Positions 50,194-51,050 of a stretch of DNA of 51,050 nucleotides are shown one piece after another. Made by a program: the position numbers and the translations under genes. This DNA is from Nymphaea colorata (taxonomy: Eukaryota > Streptophyta > Magnoliopsida > Nymphaeales > Nymphaeaceae): positions 1 through 51,050 of the forward strand of contig NW_022204848.1 of NCBI RefSeq assembly GCF_008831285.2. Reading direction: 5' to 3'. The notes under the pieces are model-generated. The model worked only from the letters and a program-made list of their open reading frames with translations. It made no database searches and was not told the DNA's origin. Numbering within the stretch: the stretch's first letter is position 1; every line of letters begins with the position of its first letter.

Positions 50194-51050
50194 GATCACA
50201 CATACTTAATTGAATGTGCTCAACTTATTGTTACATCCATGTTGCTTGATTAAGTGAACTGAAATCACAAGTTTGTATGAAAATGAATGTGATTCGAGTG
50301 ATTCATTTGGTGTCTTATAGTTAATCTAACGTGTTTCACATGTTATTACATCCATGATCAATGATTTAAATAATTAAAACTCACAAGTTTATATGGATAT
50401 AAAGGAGACCTACGCATTAGTTTGATCCTTTGTAGTTTGTACGATAAGTTGAACATGTTGTTACATCTATAGTGATCGATGCACAAGTTCACATCAATAC
50501 GAGTGGGATTTAAGTGATTCAATTGATCACGCATATTTAATTGAATGTACTTAACTTGTTGTTACGTTTTATATTAAATGATCTAGTAAATTCAAATCAT
50601 AGGTTTATATGAAAATGAATGAGATTCGAGTGATTCATTTGGTGTCTTACAGGTAACTTAATGTGTTTCACTTGTTATTACATACATTTGATCACTTATG
50701 TTTAATCGGAGATTATGTGATTCATTTTTACTTGTTCTTACATACATTTGATAACTTATATTTAATTGAATGTGCGTAACCATTTGTTACTTACGTATAG
50801 AATGACTTAGTGGCTTGAAAAAAGAAGTCGTTTGGAAATGAATGAGGTCAAGTCACATATATGGTCCCTTATAGTTAATCTAATGTATTTCACTTGTTAT
50901 TACATATATAATGAATGATTTAAATGGTTGGAAATCACAAGTTTCATATGGATACAAATGGTTGAAGTCACTATACTTTGAACCGTAGTAGTCCGATGAG
51001 TTGAATTTGTTGTTACATCTATAGTGAACGATCTAAGGATTGAAATCACA
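50194..51050 (+). repeat. HOR unit 20, partial, cut by the window end
   Basis: A, B, C, A, B*, D, B and most of C from octamer 1. From about 50700 on, small indels accumulate (TTTAATCGGAGATT, AGAAGTCGTTTGG, GGTTGGAAATC, AACCGTAGTAGTCC), similar in style to other error-like clusters in the flank. Confidence 0.9.

Larger units (their letters stand above)
1..51050. repeat. Satellite DNA array with higher-order repeat structure
   Basis: The whole window is one tandem array. The landmark GATCACACATACT followed by ATTGAATGTGC, which opens each higher-order unit, recurs at 4, 3157, 6312, 9467, 12623, 15779, 18933, 22086, 25240, 28392, 31547, 34371, 38173, 39829, 40969, 43357, 44767, 47876 and 50194, with a truncated form at 42121. 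Every stretch between landmarks is built from the same roughly 115-bp monomers. I found no tRNA, rRNA, transposon end, transposase-like frame or unique insert. Composition is about 30% G+C. Eukaryotic heterochromatin is an inference. The family is not one I recognise. Confidence 0.98.

Noticed and set aside
1-51050. CRISPR array or bacterial repeat locus
   Set aside because: Repeats are 115-3156 bp, contiguous and diverged from each other, with no unique spacers and no cas-like frames.

Overview
The window is satellite DNA from end to end, with no gene I can support. It is AT-rich (about 30% G+C in sampled lines). It looks like a eukaryotic heterochromatic block such as a centromeric, pericentromeric or subtelomeric array. 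That placement is inferred from tandem structure, higher-order organisation and near-identical units. I do not recognise the family and cannot name the organism. Frequent CpG-to-TpG/CpA changes in the older units suggest a genome with cytosine methylation.

The basic monomer is about 115 bp, in diverged types I call A, B, C and D, plus a composite B*. They share a core like TTGTTRTTACATCTAT and GATTGAAATCACAAGTT. Monomers are grouped as A-B-C (about 345 bp) and A-B*-D-B-C (about 568 bp). One of each makes an octamer of about 830-917 bp. Three octamers plus a 511-bp terminal block form the higher-order repeat (HOR). The terminal block holds a 181-bp segment in inverted orientation. The full-length HOR is 3156 bp.

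Layout: (1) 1-33.5 kb is a homogenised core. Units 1-10 are 3152-3156 bp, and every length difference I found is explained by listed 1-bp deletions; I saw no base substitution among them by eye. (2) At 33.5-33.8 kb, inside unit 11, lies a stretch full of 1-3 bp deletions plus an approximately 300-bp loss. It looks like an assembly or polishing seam, possibly at a real junction. (3) 34.4-51 kb is a diverged, rearranged flank (units 12-20): a 782-bp tandem duplication, a duplicated fold-back, several short units made by unequal crossover between paralogous B*-D modules, and fold-back palindromes where the inverted block was copied into direct orientation. Unit 18 (3109 bp) is complete again; unit 20 is cut by the window end.

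The most interesting signals are the built-in palindrome of each HOR and its conversion or fold-back derivatives, the repeated independent crossovers at one module, and the sharp core-to-flank change. The minus-strand reading frame of 67 codons that recurs in nearly every unit is judged non-coding.
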